Below, piece by piece: positions 21,788 to 29,887 of a DNA stretch of 64,000 bases. Source of the stretch: Xanthomonas arboricola pv. populi (lineage in GTDB: Bacteria; Pseudomonadota; Gammaproteobacteria; Xanthomonadales; Xanthomonadaceae); assembly GCF_002939945.1 (NCBI RefSeq), contig NZ_MDEB01000001.1:186001-250000 (forward strand), read 5' to 3'. Numbering within the stretch: position 1 is the stretch's first letter; each line of letters opens with the position of its first letter. Position numbers and translations under genes: made by a program. The notes beneath the pieces are model-generated. The model was given only the letters and a program-made list of their open reading frames with translations. It did no database searches and had not been told where the DNA came from.

Positions 21788-22618
21788 ATGAACGATCTCC
21801 AAAACGCCATGCCGATGCATCGCATCGCCGTTCCGGCCGCCAAGGGGACACCGACCGCGCAGGCGCCGGTGAAAGTGGCCGCACGCAATCTGGATTTCTA
21901 TTACGACAAGTACCACGCGCTCAAGGGCATCAACATCGAGATTCCGGAGAAGCGCGTCACCGCGCTGATCGGGCCGTCGGGTTGCGGCAAGTCGACCCTG
22001 CTGCGCATCTTCAACCGCATCTATGCGCTGTATCCGAAGATGGAAGCGCGCGGCGAAGTGCTGCTGGACAACGAAAACATCCTGTCGCCGAAGTACCCGA
22101 TGAACCGGCTGCGCAGCAAGGTCGGCATGGTGTTCCAGAAGCCGGTGCCGTTTCCGATGACGATCTTCGAAAACGTCGCCTACGGCATCCGTCACCACGA
22201 AAAACTGTCCAAGGCCGACATGCAGAACCGTGTCGAGCAGGCGCTGCGCCAGGGCGCGCTCTGGGACGAGGTCAAGGACAAGCTGGGGCAAAGCGCGCTG
22301 GGCCTGTCCGGCGGCCAGCAGCAGCGGCTGTGCATCGCGCGCGCAGTGGCGCTACGGCCGGATGTGTTGCTGCTGGACGAACCGACTTCGGCGCTGGATC
22401 CGATTTCCACCAGCCGCATCGAGCAGCTGGTGGAAGAGCTCAAGCGCCAATACACCATCGTGATCGTGACCCACAATATGCAGCAGGCCGCGCGCGTGTC
22501 CGACTACACCGCCTTCATGTATCTGGGCGACCTGATCGAACACGACCGCACCGAAACGATTTTCTCCCAGCCGTCCAAGCAGCAGACCGAGGACTACATC
22601 ACCGGTCGTTTCGGTTGA
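21788..22618 (+). CDS. pstB: Phosphate ABC transporter ATP-binding protein PstB
   Basis: ATPase driving PstCA; 276 aa from ATG 21788. Walker [11 protein letters not shown]-loop [10 protein letters not shown], signature [14 protein letters not shown], Walker [13 protein letters not shown] and the H-loop [11 protein letters not shown] are all present. [18 protein letters not shown] is the usual PstB opening. An in-frame ATG at 21758 would add ten residues and overlap the pstA end; neither start has a strong Shine-Dalgarno, so the start is uncertain. PstB also takes part in PhoR signalling together with PhoU. Confidence 0.95.
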   Translation: MNDLQNAMPMHRIAVPAAKGTPTAQAPVKVAARNLDFYYDKYHALKGINIEIPEKRVTALIGPSGCGKSTLLRIFNRIYALYPKMEARGEVLLDNENILSPKYPMNRLRSKVGMVFQKPVPFPMTIFENVAYGIRHHEKLSKADMQNRVEQALRQGALWDEVKDKLGQSALGLSGGQQQRLCIARAVALRPDVLLLDEPTSALDPISTSRIEQLVEELKRQYTIVIVTHNMQQAARVSDYTAFMYLGDLIEHDRTETIFSQPSKQQTEDYITGRFG

Positions 22619-22747
22619 TGTAAGGCGGGCGACCGCAGCGCCGCAGTGAAGCAACCCCGCCATACCCTGCCCTGACCGGCATCCACGCTGCATGCGATGT
22701 TGCCAGGCAGCGGCGGACATCCACCACCGCCACGAATCGAGATCACG

Positions 22748-23458
22748 ATGAACCAGCACCTCAACGACCATATCGTCAAAAGCTACGACGAGGAGCAGCA
22801 CCGTCTTGTCGCCGAGATCGTGCGCATGGGCGACACGGCGGTGGCGCAGCTGGAAGCCGCACTGGATGTGGTGGAGCGTCGCGACGACCACGCTGCGCAT
22901 CGCATCGTGGTCAACGACGAAGCGATCGATGCGCTGGAGCATGCGATCAGCCACGACGTGATGCGGCTGGCGTTGCGTGGGCCGATGGCGCGCGACCTGC
23001 GCGAGATCCTGGCCGGCCTGCGCATTCCGGCCGATATCGAACGCATCGGCGATTACGCGGCCAATGTCGCCAAGCGCTCGATTGCGCTCAATTCCGCACC
23101 GCCGCTGCCGCAGACGGTAGGCCTGCGTGCGCTCGGCCAGATGGCGGCCGATGCCGTACGCGAAGCGGTGCAGGCCTATCGCAACAAGGATGCCGATGCG
23201 GCCATCCGCGTACGCGATGAAGATGCACGCCTGGATGCGCAATACACCGCGCTGTTTCGCGAGTTGCTGACCTACATGATGGAAGACCCGCGCAATATCA
23301 CCCCATGCACGCATCTGCTGTTCATGGCCAAGAATCTGGAGCGCATCGGCGACCACGCCACCAACATCGCCGAGAACGTGTGGTTTCTGGTCCACGGCGA
23401 GCAACCGCTGCCGCCGCGCCTGAAGCGCGACGACACCAGCACCACCGGCGTCATCTGA
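22748..23458 (+). CDS. phoU: Phosphate signalling/transport regulator PhoU
   Basis: A 236-aa all-helical protein of two PhoU repeats. It links PstB activity to the PhoR kinase and damps the Pho response when phosphate is plentiful. The metal-binding-type motifs appear once in each half: PADIERIGDYAANVAK (near residue 97) and NLERIGDHATNIAENVWF (near residue 203). The ATG at 22748 gives the standard N-terminus (HIVKSYDEEQHRL). It closes the pst operon, 129 bp after pstB. PhoB and PhoR are not in the window. Confidence 0.95.
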   Translation: MNQHLNDHIVKSYDEEQHRLVAEIVRMGDTAVAQLEAALDVVERRDDHAAHRIVVNDEAIDALEHAISHDVMRLALRGPMARDLREILAGLRIPADIERIGDYAANVAKRSIALNSAPPLPQTVGLRALGQMAADAVREAVQAYRNKDADAAIRVRDEDARLDAQYTALFRELLTYMMEDPRNITPCTHLLFMAKNLERIGDHATNIAENVWFLVHGEQPLPPRLKRDDTSTTGVI

Positions 23459-23580
23459 TCGCAATGAGTGCCGGCAGCATCCACTGACACAGGCCGCAAC
23501 GCCTGATTTCATTACGTATTCAGCTACAAATGCCTACGGTGGACTCGCACAGGCTGTTCCTGTGACGCAGGAGTAGGCAG

Positions 23581-23991
23581 ATGAAACGCATCATCGGATC
23601 CCTCATGGTTGTGTCGCTGCTGACGTCCGGTGCAGCGCTCGCTGCGCCGCAGCAGCATGACGACCGCGACCGCGGCGCGCAGCACCACGACGACGGTGGT
23701 CAGGACCGTCGCAATGATCATCGCGACGATCGCCGCGACGACAGAGACGATGACAAGCATGACGATCGCCGCAGCGCGCACAACGACGACCACCGCAACG
23801 ATCGTCGCGGCCCGCCCTATCGGCGTGGCGAGCGTCTGGCACCGGACCATCGCGGCACGCGCGTTGCCGACTACCGCAAACATCATCTGCACACGCCGCA
23901 GCGCGGGCACGAGTGGCGCCGCGTGGACAACAACTACGTGCTGATTGCGGTGGCCACCGGGCTGATCGCAAGCGTGGTCGCCGCTCGCTGA
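23581..23991 (+). CDS. RcnB-like exported protein with Asp/His/Arg-rich middle
   Basis: A 136-aa exported protein. The signal peptide (MKRIIGSLMVVSLLTSGAALA) is followed by about 55 residues of Asp, His, Arg and Asn in near-repeats (HHDDGGQDRRNDHRDDRRDD), then a C-terminal RcnB-type domain (RVADYRKHHLHTPQRGHEW, VDNNYVLIAVATGLIASVV). RcnB of E. coli is a periplasmic protein in nickel/cobalt homeostasis; the His/Asp-rich middle could bind metal, but that is an inference. AGGAG lies 7 nt before the ATG. A clear terminator follows, so it forms a single-gene unit after phoU. Confidence 0.8.
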   Translation: MKRIIGSLMVVSLLTSGAALAAPQQHDDRDRGAQHHDDGGQDRRNDHRDDRRDDRDDDKHDDRRSAHNDDHRNDRRGPPYRRGERLAPDHRGTRVADYRKHHLHTPQRGHEWRRVDNNYVLIAVATGLIASVVAAR

Positions 23992-24020
23992 CGCCAGCGG
24001 ATGAAACACGGGGTTCCTGG

Positions 24021-24053
24021 GCCCGATCCGTGGCAACACGGGTCGGGCTTTTG
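24021..24053 (+). terminator. Terminator after the RcnB-like gene
   Basis: Stem GCCCGATCCGTG (24021-24032), GCAA loop, CACGGGTCGGGC (24037-24048) with one wobble, then TTTTG. It lies 30 bp after the stop. Confidence 0.88.
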
Positions 24054-24131
24054 TTTGCCCGATCGCCGGTCCGGACACCCGGGCAAGCCGCCAGCTGCCA
24101 CGATCGGGCCGGCCGTGCGACCTGCTAGGCT

Positions 24132-24779
24132 ATGCCGATGAACGAACCGGTCGACCTGCAGCCTGCCCCCTCCTTCTTGCCCATGTCGCGGCGCTTTCGC
24201 GGCTATCTGCCCGTGGTGGTGGATGTGGAAACGGGAGGATTCGACTGGAACAGGCACGCCTTGCTGGAAATTGCCTGCGTGCCGATCGAAATGGATGCCG
24301 ACGGGCGGTTCTTCCCCGGCGACACCGCCAGCGCCCACCTGGTGCCGGCGCCGGGACTAGAGATCGACCCGAAGTCGCTGGAGATCACCGGCATCGTGCT
24401 CGACCACCCGTTCCGCTTCGCCAAGCAGGAAAAGGACGCGCTGGACCATGTGTTCGCGCCGGTGCGTGCGGCAGTGAAGAAGTACGGCTGCCAGCGCGCG
24501 ATCCTGGTCGGCCACAACGCGCATTTCGATCTGAACTTCCTCAACGCTGCGGTTGCGCGCGTGGGCCACAAACGCAATCCGTTCCATCCGTTCAGCGTGT
24601 TCGACACCGTGACCCTGGCAGGCGTGGCGTACGGGCAGACCGTGCTGGCGCGCGCGGCACAGGCCGCAGGCCTGGAGTGGAATGCCGCCGATGCGCATAG
24701 CGCGGTCTATGACACCGAGCAGACCGCGCGGCTGTTCTGCACGATTGCCAATGCCTGGCCGGGGCCTGGCGCGGGCTGA
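24132..24779 (+). CDS. rnt: Ribonuclease T
   Basis: A 3'-5' exoribonuclease of the DEDDh group that trims tRNA and other stable RNA ends; 215 aa, the family's usual size. The catalytic residues are visible in [12 protein letters not shown] (first Asp and Glu, near residue 31), [12 protein letters not shown] (Asp near residue 131) and [15 protein letters not shown] (His and Asp near residue 190). [27 protein letters not shown] is characteristic of RNase T. An ATG at 24138 is an alternative start two codons in. The gene stands alone, convergent with rlmB. Confidence 0.95.
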   Translation: MPMNEPVDLQPAPSFLPMSRRFRGYLPVVVDVETGGFDWNRHALLEIACVPIEMDADGRFFPGDTASAHLVPAPGLEIDPKSLEITGIVLDHPFRFAKQEKDALDHVFAPVRAAVKKYGCQRAILVGHNAHFDLNFLNAAVARVGHKRNPFHPFSVFDTVTLAGVAYGQTVLARAAQAAGLEWNAADAHSAVYDTEQTARLFCTIANAWPGPGAG

Positions 24780-25328
24780 TCGAGCCGGGAATCGGGATTG
24801 GGGATTGTAAAAGCAACGAGGCTCCCTGCTTGAGAAATCAGCGGTTGGCGGCACCACTGCGTGTGGCCGTACCCTGATCCGCCCTTCGGGCACCTTCTCC
24901 CGCAGGAGAAGGAAAGTGCCAGACACCTCAGACACGACACGCCGTTTGCTGGCGATAGGATGGGCAAAACCGGGCACGCGCGCCGCTGGATCGCCGCATG
25001 CCTTGGCGAAAGTCGTGTGCAGCGCGCTATGTCCGCGCTCGGCACTGCGGCGGCAAGCGCATCGGCGTCGTGGTTTGCGCAGATCGGCTGGTCTGCGTGA
25101 GTGCGCGGTTCGGACCGCGCCAGACGCGCGATCTCGCCGTGCCGATCGACCTGCGCGGCTCGTGACCGGCGCGTACGTGCGATTCAGAGTGGCTGGCAAC
25201 ACCTGGCGAGCAGTCGCGAGATGGGTGCAGACGGCGCGGAGGAACCGCAGCGCGCGAGTGGTGCATGCCGATTCCCAGAACCGGCCGCGCCCGCCCGGCG
25301 GTTGAGCGCAGTCGTTTTGATAGTCGCC
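24780..25328. other. Gene-free stretch between rnt and rlmB
   Basis: About 550 bp between two convergent genes. The first 140 bp carry the two repeats described separately. The rest (about 24920-25328) has open frames on both strands, but none has a good ribosome binding site, signal peptide or recognisable domain; no gene is called. Confidence 0.6.
24786..24918. repeat. Two dispersed repeats: heptamer array and a solo TTCTCCC-hairpin element end
   Basis: 24786-24806 is a short GGGAATC/GGGATTG array followed by TAAAAGC. 24872-24912 reads CCCTGATCCGCCCTTCGGG, then CACCTTCTCCCGC and AGGAGAAGG. That is the left end of the element found in full at 35163-35536, here as a lone copy with one hairpin. 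Confidence 0.75.
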
Positions 25329-26078
25329 TTAGGCGCCCAGGCGCTGGCGTACCGCTTCGAACAGGGTTACACCGGCCGCCACCGACACGTTGAGGCTTTC
25401 GATATCGCCCGGCATCGGGATCTTGACAAGGCCATCGCAATGCTCGCGGGTCAGTCGCCGCAGGCCGTCGGCCTCGCCACCGAGCACCAGCCCGACGTTG
25501 CCGCGCAGATCCACGCTGTACAACGACGCCTCGGCTTCGCCGGCCAGGCCGTACAGCCACACGCCCTGCTTTTGCAGATCGCGCAGGCAACGCGCCAGAT
25601 TGGTCACCGCCACCACTGGAATGCGGTCGGCCGCACCGGCCGAGGTCTTGCGCACGGTCGCGTTGACCGTGGCCGACTTGTCCTTGGGAATGACCACCGC
25701 AGTGACGCCAGCCGCCGCAGCGCTGCGCAGGCAGGCGCCGAGATTGTGCGGGTCCTGCACGCCGTCGAGGATCAGCAGCAGCGCGCGTCCTTCGGCTGCG
25801 GTCACCAACGCTTCGAGCTCGTTTTCGGCCCACAGGCGCGCTGCCGCATAACGCGCGACCACGCCCTGGTGGCGCACCTGCCCACCGACGCCATCGAGTG
25901 CCTGGGTATTGACCCGGCGCACGTCGATACCCTTGCGACGGGCCTGCTCCTCGATTTCGATCAGGCGCGGATTCTTGCTGCCGGCCTCGATCAATACCTC
26001 GCGCACGTTGTCGGCGTCGTTCTCGACGGACGAGGCGACGGCGTTGACGCCGACGATCCACTGATTCTGCTTGCTCAT
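25329..26078 (-). CDS. rlmB: 23S rRNA (guanosine-2'-O-)-methyltransferase RlmB
   Basis: SPOUT-class enzyme that 2'-O-methylates G2251 in the peptidyl-transferase P loop; 249 aa. The N-terminal substrate-binding domain begins WIVGVNAVASSVENDADNV. The SPOUT core contains LILDGVQDPHNLGACLRSA (motif 1, near residue 103), LVLGGEADGLRRLTREHCD (motif 2) and the C-terminal knot IPMPGDIESLNVSVAAGV. The start at 26078 matches family length; no clear Shine-Dalgarno is seen. It appears monocistronic, with no gene within 200 bp upstream on its strand. Confidence 0.95.
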   Translation of the reverse strand: MSKQNQWIVGVNAVASSVENDADNVREVLIEAGSKNPRLIEIEEQARRKGIDVRRVNTQALDGVGGQVRHQGVVARYAAARLWAENELEALVTAAEGRALLLILDGVQDPHNLGACLRSAAAAGVTAVVIPKDKSATVNATVRKTSAGAADRIPVVAVTNLARCLRDLQKQGVWLYGLAGEAEASLYSVDLRGNVGLVLGGEADGLRRLTREHCDGLVKIPMPGDIESLNVSVAAGVTLFEAVRQRLGA

Positions 26079-26293
26079 TGCGCGGGATACGAAGCGATAA
26101 AGGGAGAATGGTAGGGCCTGCGGCCTGTCACGTCACGGCCGCGATGCGGAGAGCGGTGCCGACGGGGAAATCACGGCGTAACGGATCGCGGTGGTCGAAG
26201 ACGACGCCCGTCCCGTGGTGATGGTGCAAGACACTTGCGCGCGCTCGCCATCGCGAACCAATGCGCTTTCCGCTCACGCCCGCAGGCGCGAAC

Positions 26294-26767
26294 TCACACC
26301 GGCCACTGCGCGGTATCGTGATCGGGATGCTGCCTGGACACGACATTGGCCAAAAACGTCAAGGCAGCGACATCATCCTCGGTGGTACGCGCCGGCAGAT
26401 CACTCAACCCATCGACGAACGGCAGCTTGCGCTCCACTCCGTACTGGATCGTTGGCGGCAGCCGCTCAGGCGTATCGAACGCGCCGGCCGCAATCGCCAC
26501 GCCGTCCGGCGCCTCATAGGTGAGCGGCGTTCCGCAGTCGGCACAGAATCCACGCTGCACCAGCGACGAAGACGCGAAGCGCCTGGGCTCGCCGCGTGTC
26601 CAGACGAATTCGGCGCCGCGCACCGACACCAGCGGCGCGTAATACGCACCGAAGGCCTTCTGACACATGCGGCAGTGGCAGATCGAGGCGTCCGACAACC
26701 GGCCGCGCACGTGGAAACGCACCGCGCCGCATTGGCAACCACCGCTGTACTCAATTGCTGTGTCCAT
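26294..26767 (-). CDS. GFA/CENP-V family zinc protein
   Basis: A 157-aa protein of the glutathione-dependent formaldehyde-activating enzyme (GFA) family, a zinc-binding fold often of unknown substrate. The cysteine ligands appear in order: GGCQCGAVRF (near residue 11), CHCRMCQKAFGAYYAP (near residue 31) and GFCADCGTPLTYEAP (near residue 74). The ATG at 26767 has GAGG 5 nt upstream, and in-frame sequence further upstream is only rnr read in another frame. It lies downstream of rnr on the same strand with 140 bp between. Confidence 0.85.
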   Translation of the reverse strand: MDTAIEYSGGCQCGAVRFHVRGRLSDASICHCRMCQKAFGAYYAPLVSVRGAEFVWTRGEPRRFASSSLVQRGFCADCGTPLTYEAPDGVAIAAGAFDTPERLPPTIQYGVERKLPFVDGLSDLPARTTEDDVAALTFLANVVSRQHPDHDTAQWPV

Positions 26768-26858
26768 CGTTGCCTCAGCTCCGTTGAAGACGAGTGACCC
26801 GCGAAGCATTGCGCGCATTTCGCGCGCAACGCCCTGCAGGCATGGCCAGCGATTCCTA

Positions 26859-26893
26859 CGCATCGCGAGCGGCCGCCAGGCGACGGCTCGCGA
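26859..26893 (-). terminator. Hairpin after rnr
   Basis: A perfect 10-bp inverted repeat (CATCGCGAGC and its complement) 14 bp past the rnr stop, with no T run after it on the minus strand. It may terminate or protect the 3' end of the transcript. Confidence 0.4.
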
Positions 26894-26907
26894 TGATGTC
26901 ACCGCTG

Positions 26908-29454
26908 CTAGTACTGCTTCTTCTTGCGCTTGGCCGGCTGAGCGCGCGGCGGCAGCGGCGGTTCGGGCGAATCGCCGCGATCCTCGGCCAGGCGGAAGTC
27001 GATCTTGCGTTCCTCCATGCTGGCCTTGAGCACCAACACCCGCACCGGGTCGCCCAGGCGGAATGCGCGGCCACGGCGCTCGCCACTGAGCGTTTTGCGG
27101 ATCGGATCGAACTGGTAATAGTCCTGCGGCAGCTGGGTGACATGCACCAGGCCGTTGACCTTGGACTGGGTCAACTCCACGAACAGGCCGAACCCGGTCA
27201 CGCCGCTGATCACACCGTCGAACTGGCCGCCGACATGCTTTTCCATCCACGCGGCGCGATACCGCTCGTCGACTTCGCGTTCGGCCTCGTCGGCACGCCG
27301 GCCACGCTCGGAACACTGCAGCGACAAGGCCGCCATCTGACGCGGGGTATAGATGTATTTTTCCGGACTGGCGCCGGTCAGCGCGTGCTTGATCGCGCGG
27401 TGCACCAGCAGGTCCGGATACCGGCGGATCGGCGAGGTGAAGTGCGCATACGCCTCCAGCGCCAGACCGAAGTGACCGTTGTTGTCCGGCGAATACACCG
27501 CCAGGCTCTGGCTGCGCAGCAGCACCGATTCCAGCAGCGCCGCATCGGGACGCGCACGCACCTTCTTCAGCAACTTGGTGTAGTCGCCGGGACGCACCTT
27601 GCTCCATGCCGGCAGGCTCAGCTGGAATTCCTTGAGGAACTCCAGCAGGTCTTCGTACTTGCTCTCCGGCGGCCGCTCGTGCACGCGGTACGGCGCCGGC
27701 ACATGCATGCTCAGCAGGTAACGCGCAGCTTCGACGTTGGCGGCGATCATGCATTCTTCGATCAGCTTGTGCGCGTCGTTGCGCACCAGCATGCCGGCCT
27801 GGGTGACCTCGCCGGTGTTGTCGAGCACAAAGCGTACTTCGGAGGTTTCGAACTCGATCGCGCCGCGTTGCGTGCGCGCCTTCGACAGCACGTTGTACAG
27901 CTGATGCAGGCGCTGCACCTGCGGCAGCAACGGGCCGATGAAGGCCTTGGTGTCGGCGTCGTCTTCGCCCACCGCCTTCCAGACCTGGTTATAGGTCAGG
28001 CGCGCATGCGAGTTCATCACCGCTTCGTAGAAACGCGAACCGGTGACCTCACCGTCGCGGCCCACCTGCATGTCGCAGACGAAGCACATGCGGTCGACCT
28101 TGGGCATCAGCGAGCAGATGCCGTTGGACAGTGTCTCCGGCAGCATCGGCACCACGAAACCCGGGAAATACACCGAGGTGGCGCGCTTTTGCGCTTCGTC
28201 GTCCAGCGGCGTGCCGGGACGCACATAGTTGGACACATCGGCGATCGCCACCACCAGACGGAAGCCGTCGGCGTTGGGTTCGCAATACACCGCGTCGTCG
28301 AAATCCTTGGCGTCTTCGCCATCGATGGTGACCAGCGGCATCTGCCGCAGATCCACACGCCCGCCGATCATCTGCGGCTCGACCACCAACGGCACCGCCG
28401 CGGCTTCGTCCAGCACTTCCTGCGGGAATTCGTGCGGCAGCTCATGGCCATGGATCGCCATTTCCACCACCAGCGACGGCGTCAGCTTGTCGCCGAGCAC
28501 TGCGATGATCTTGCCGATCGCCGGGCGCCGCGCGTCCGGCGGCGCGATCAGTTCGCACACCACCAACTGCCCTTCGCGTGCCTCGCCGATGCCGTCCGGT
28601 GCGATCTGCACGTTGCGTTGCACGCGCTTGTCGTCCGGGTCGACATAGGCCACGCCATGCTCGTAGAAGAAGCGCCCGAGCATGCGCGACATGCGGCGTT
28701 CGAGCACGCGCGCGATCGCACCTTCGCGACGGCCGCGGCGGTCGATGCCGGTGACGTTGGCCAGCGCACGATCGCCGTGCATGACCTTGCGCATCTCGTA
28801 AGGCGGCAGGAACAGGTCGTCGCCACCTTCGTCCGGCTTGAGGAAGCCGAAACCTTCCGGGTTGGCGATCACCACACCCGCAATCAGGCTGGTCTGCTGC
28901 ACCGGCGCGTAGCCGCCGCGGCGGTTCTGCACCAGCTGCGCTTCGCGCACCATCGCCGCCAGGCGCTTGCCCAACGCGTCGATGCGGTCGCCGAGATTGA
29001 GTTGTTCGGCGATTTCCTCGGCGGTCTGCGGGCCGTCGCAGGCATCGAGCAACTGCAGGATGGCCTCGCGGCTGGCGATCGGCTCGGCGTAGCGCAGTGC
29101 TTCGCGATCGGCATGCGGATCCTTGAACTCCGTCGCCGGCGCGGACGCTTCGGTCGGTGCATGCTGCAGGCGTTCCGGCGGCGGCGCGGGCGGGCCACTC
29201 TTGCGCGGATGCGGTGCGCGTGGCGCCGGCGGCGTGGGCAGCGCAGGCGCTACCGGCAGCTCGGGCGAAGCGTTGGCGGCCTTGTCGGCAGCGCGTTTGT
29301 TCGCGGACTTGGTCGACGCGCCGGCAGCGGCGCGGACCAGGAAGTCCGGCATCCAGCCCGGCAACTTCTGTTTTTCGGCGGTGGTGGACTCGCCCGGGCT
29401 GGTGGATTTACGGCGACTGGGCCGATCGGAATCTGGAGTGTTTTTCTTTGTCAT
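26908..29454 (-). CDS. rnr: Ribonuclease R
   Basis: Processive 3'-5' exoribonuclease that degrades structured RNA; 848 aa, in the usual size range. The first 110 residues are Ser/Pro/Ala-rich and basic, probably disordered. A helix-turn-helix-like part follows (REAILQLLDACDGPQTAEEI), then the cold-shock domains, the RNB catalytic core (DGEDAKDFDDAVYCE near residue 390, with the metal-binding aspartates, and AHFTSPIRRYPDLLVHRAI), an S1 domain (FDGVISGVTGFGLFVEL) and a Lys-rich end (KRKKKQY). It diverges from tRNA-Leu. The identity is secure. Confidence 0.96.
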   Translation of the reverse strand: MTKKNTPDSDRPSRRKSTSPGESTTAEKQKLPGWMPDFLVRAAAGASTKSANKRAADKAANASPELPVAPALPTPPAPRAPHPRKSGPPAPPPERLQHAPTEASAPATEFKDPHADREALRYAEPIASREAILQLLDACDGPQTAEEIAEQLNLGDRIDALGKRLAAMVREAQLVQNRRGGYAPVQQTSLIAGVVIANPEGFGFLKPDEGGDDLFLPPYEMRKVMHGDRALANVTGIDRRGRREGAIARVLERRMSRMLGRFFYEHGVAYVDPDDKRVQRNVQIAPDGIGEAREGQLVVCELIAPPDARRPAIGKIIAVLGDKLTPSLVVEMAIHGHELPHEFPQEVLDEAAAVPLVVEPQMIGGRVDLRQMPLVTIDGEDAKDFDDAVYCEPNADGFRLVVAIADVSNYVRPGTPLDDEAQKRATSVYFPGFVVPMLPETLSNGICSLMPKVDRMCFVCDMQVGRDGEVTGSRFYEAVMNSHARLTYNQVWKAVGEDDADTKAFIGPLLPQVQRLHQLYNVLSKARTQRGAIEFETSEVRFVLDNTGEVTQAGMLVRNDAHKLIEECMIAANVEAARYLLSMHVPAPYRVHERPPESKYEDLLEFLKEFQLSLPAWSKVRPGDYTKLLKKVRARPDAALLESVLLRSQSLAVYSPDNNGHFGLALEAYAHFTSPIRRYPDLLVHRAIKHALTGASPEKYIYTPRQMAALSLQCSERGRRADEAEREVDERYRAAWMEKHVGGQFDGVISGVTGFGLFVELTQSKVNGLVHVTQLPQDYYQFDPIRKTLSGERRGRAFRLGDPVRVLVLKASMEERKIDFRLAEDRGDSPEPPLPPRAQPAKRKKKQY

Positions 29455-29533
29455 TGCTTACATGGTACCCCGTGCGGCCGCGCCATGGGCAGCAAGGCTC
29501 GCCCGGCCGGTCGCGATTGCCGGTCGCCAGGCA

Positions 29534-29562
29534 TTGACAAGCCCGCCGGGAGTCTGCAAAAT
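29534..29562 (+). promoter_or_regulatory. Sigma70-type promoter of tRNA-Leu
   Basis: TTGACA (29534-29539), 17-bp spacer, CAAAAT (29557-29562), placing the start of transcription about 7 bp before the mature tRNA. Spacing and -35 are consensus. Confidence 0.8.
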
Positions 29563-29575
29563 TCGCGGCTCACCT

Positions 29576-29662
29576 GCCCAGGTGGCGGAATTGGTAGACG
29601 CACTAGCTTCAGGTGCTAGCGGGGGCAACTTCGTGGAGGTTCGAGTCCTCTTCTGGGCACCA
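29576..29662 (+). tRNA. tRNA-Leu(CAG)
   Basis: 87 nt including encoded CCA. Acceptor arms GCCCAGG and TCTGGGC pair with one G-T. The anticodon arm CTAGC-TTCAGGT-GCTAG shows CAG, which reads CTG leucine codons, the commonest Leu codon in this DNA. The long variable arm of class II tRNAs and the TTCGAGTCC T-loop are visible. A promoter precedes it and a terminator follows. Confidence 0.97.
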
Positions 29663-29668
29663 GTTTAA

Positions 29669-29699
29669 AAAGACCTCCGAGCGATCGGGGGTCTTCTGG
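29669..29699 (+). terminator. Terminator of tRNA-Leu
   Basis: AAGACCTCCGA, GCGA loop, TCGGGGGTCTT (one wobble pair), then CTGGTTTCTGG. It starts 7 bp past the CCA end. The 190 bp between this and the SGNH gene shows nothing else. Confidence 0.85.
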
Positions 29700-29887
29700 T
29701 TTCTGGAGTCTGGAAAGCCCTGATGGTGGCTCGTGCGCTTGCGTTGCCGGCCGATGGCACCGCTGTTGATCGGCCGAAGCTCCATTCCGCTCACGCCATG
29801 GATTCGGCAACTTCGTAAGCGGACAGGCTCCCGCGCGACAGCAGCGCCCTCTTCGACGCCACTGCCCTGTATCCGCAGCGAGGCCGG

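Noticed and set aside
24021..24053. Possible small RNA or riboswitch after the RcnB-like gene
   Set aside because: The fold is a simple stem with GCAA loop and a T run, fully explained as a terminator.
24916..25305. A 129-codon plus-strand frame between rnt and rlmB
   Set aside because: It begins inside a dispersed repeat, is Arg/Ala-rich without structure, and has no family similarity that I can recognise.
29576..29662. Integration site or genomic island at tRNA-Leu
   Set aside because: No integrase, no repeat of the tRNA 3' end and no change in composition was seen downstream; the tRNA is followed by its own terminator and an ordinary gene.
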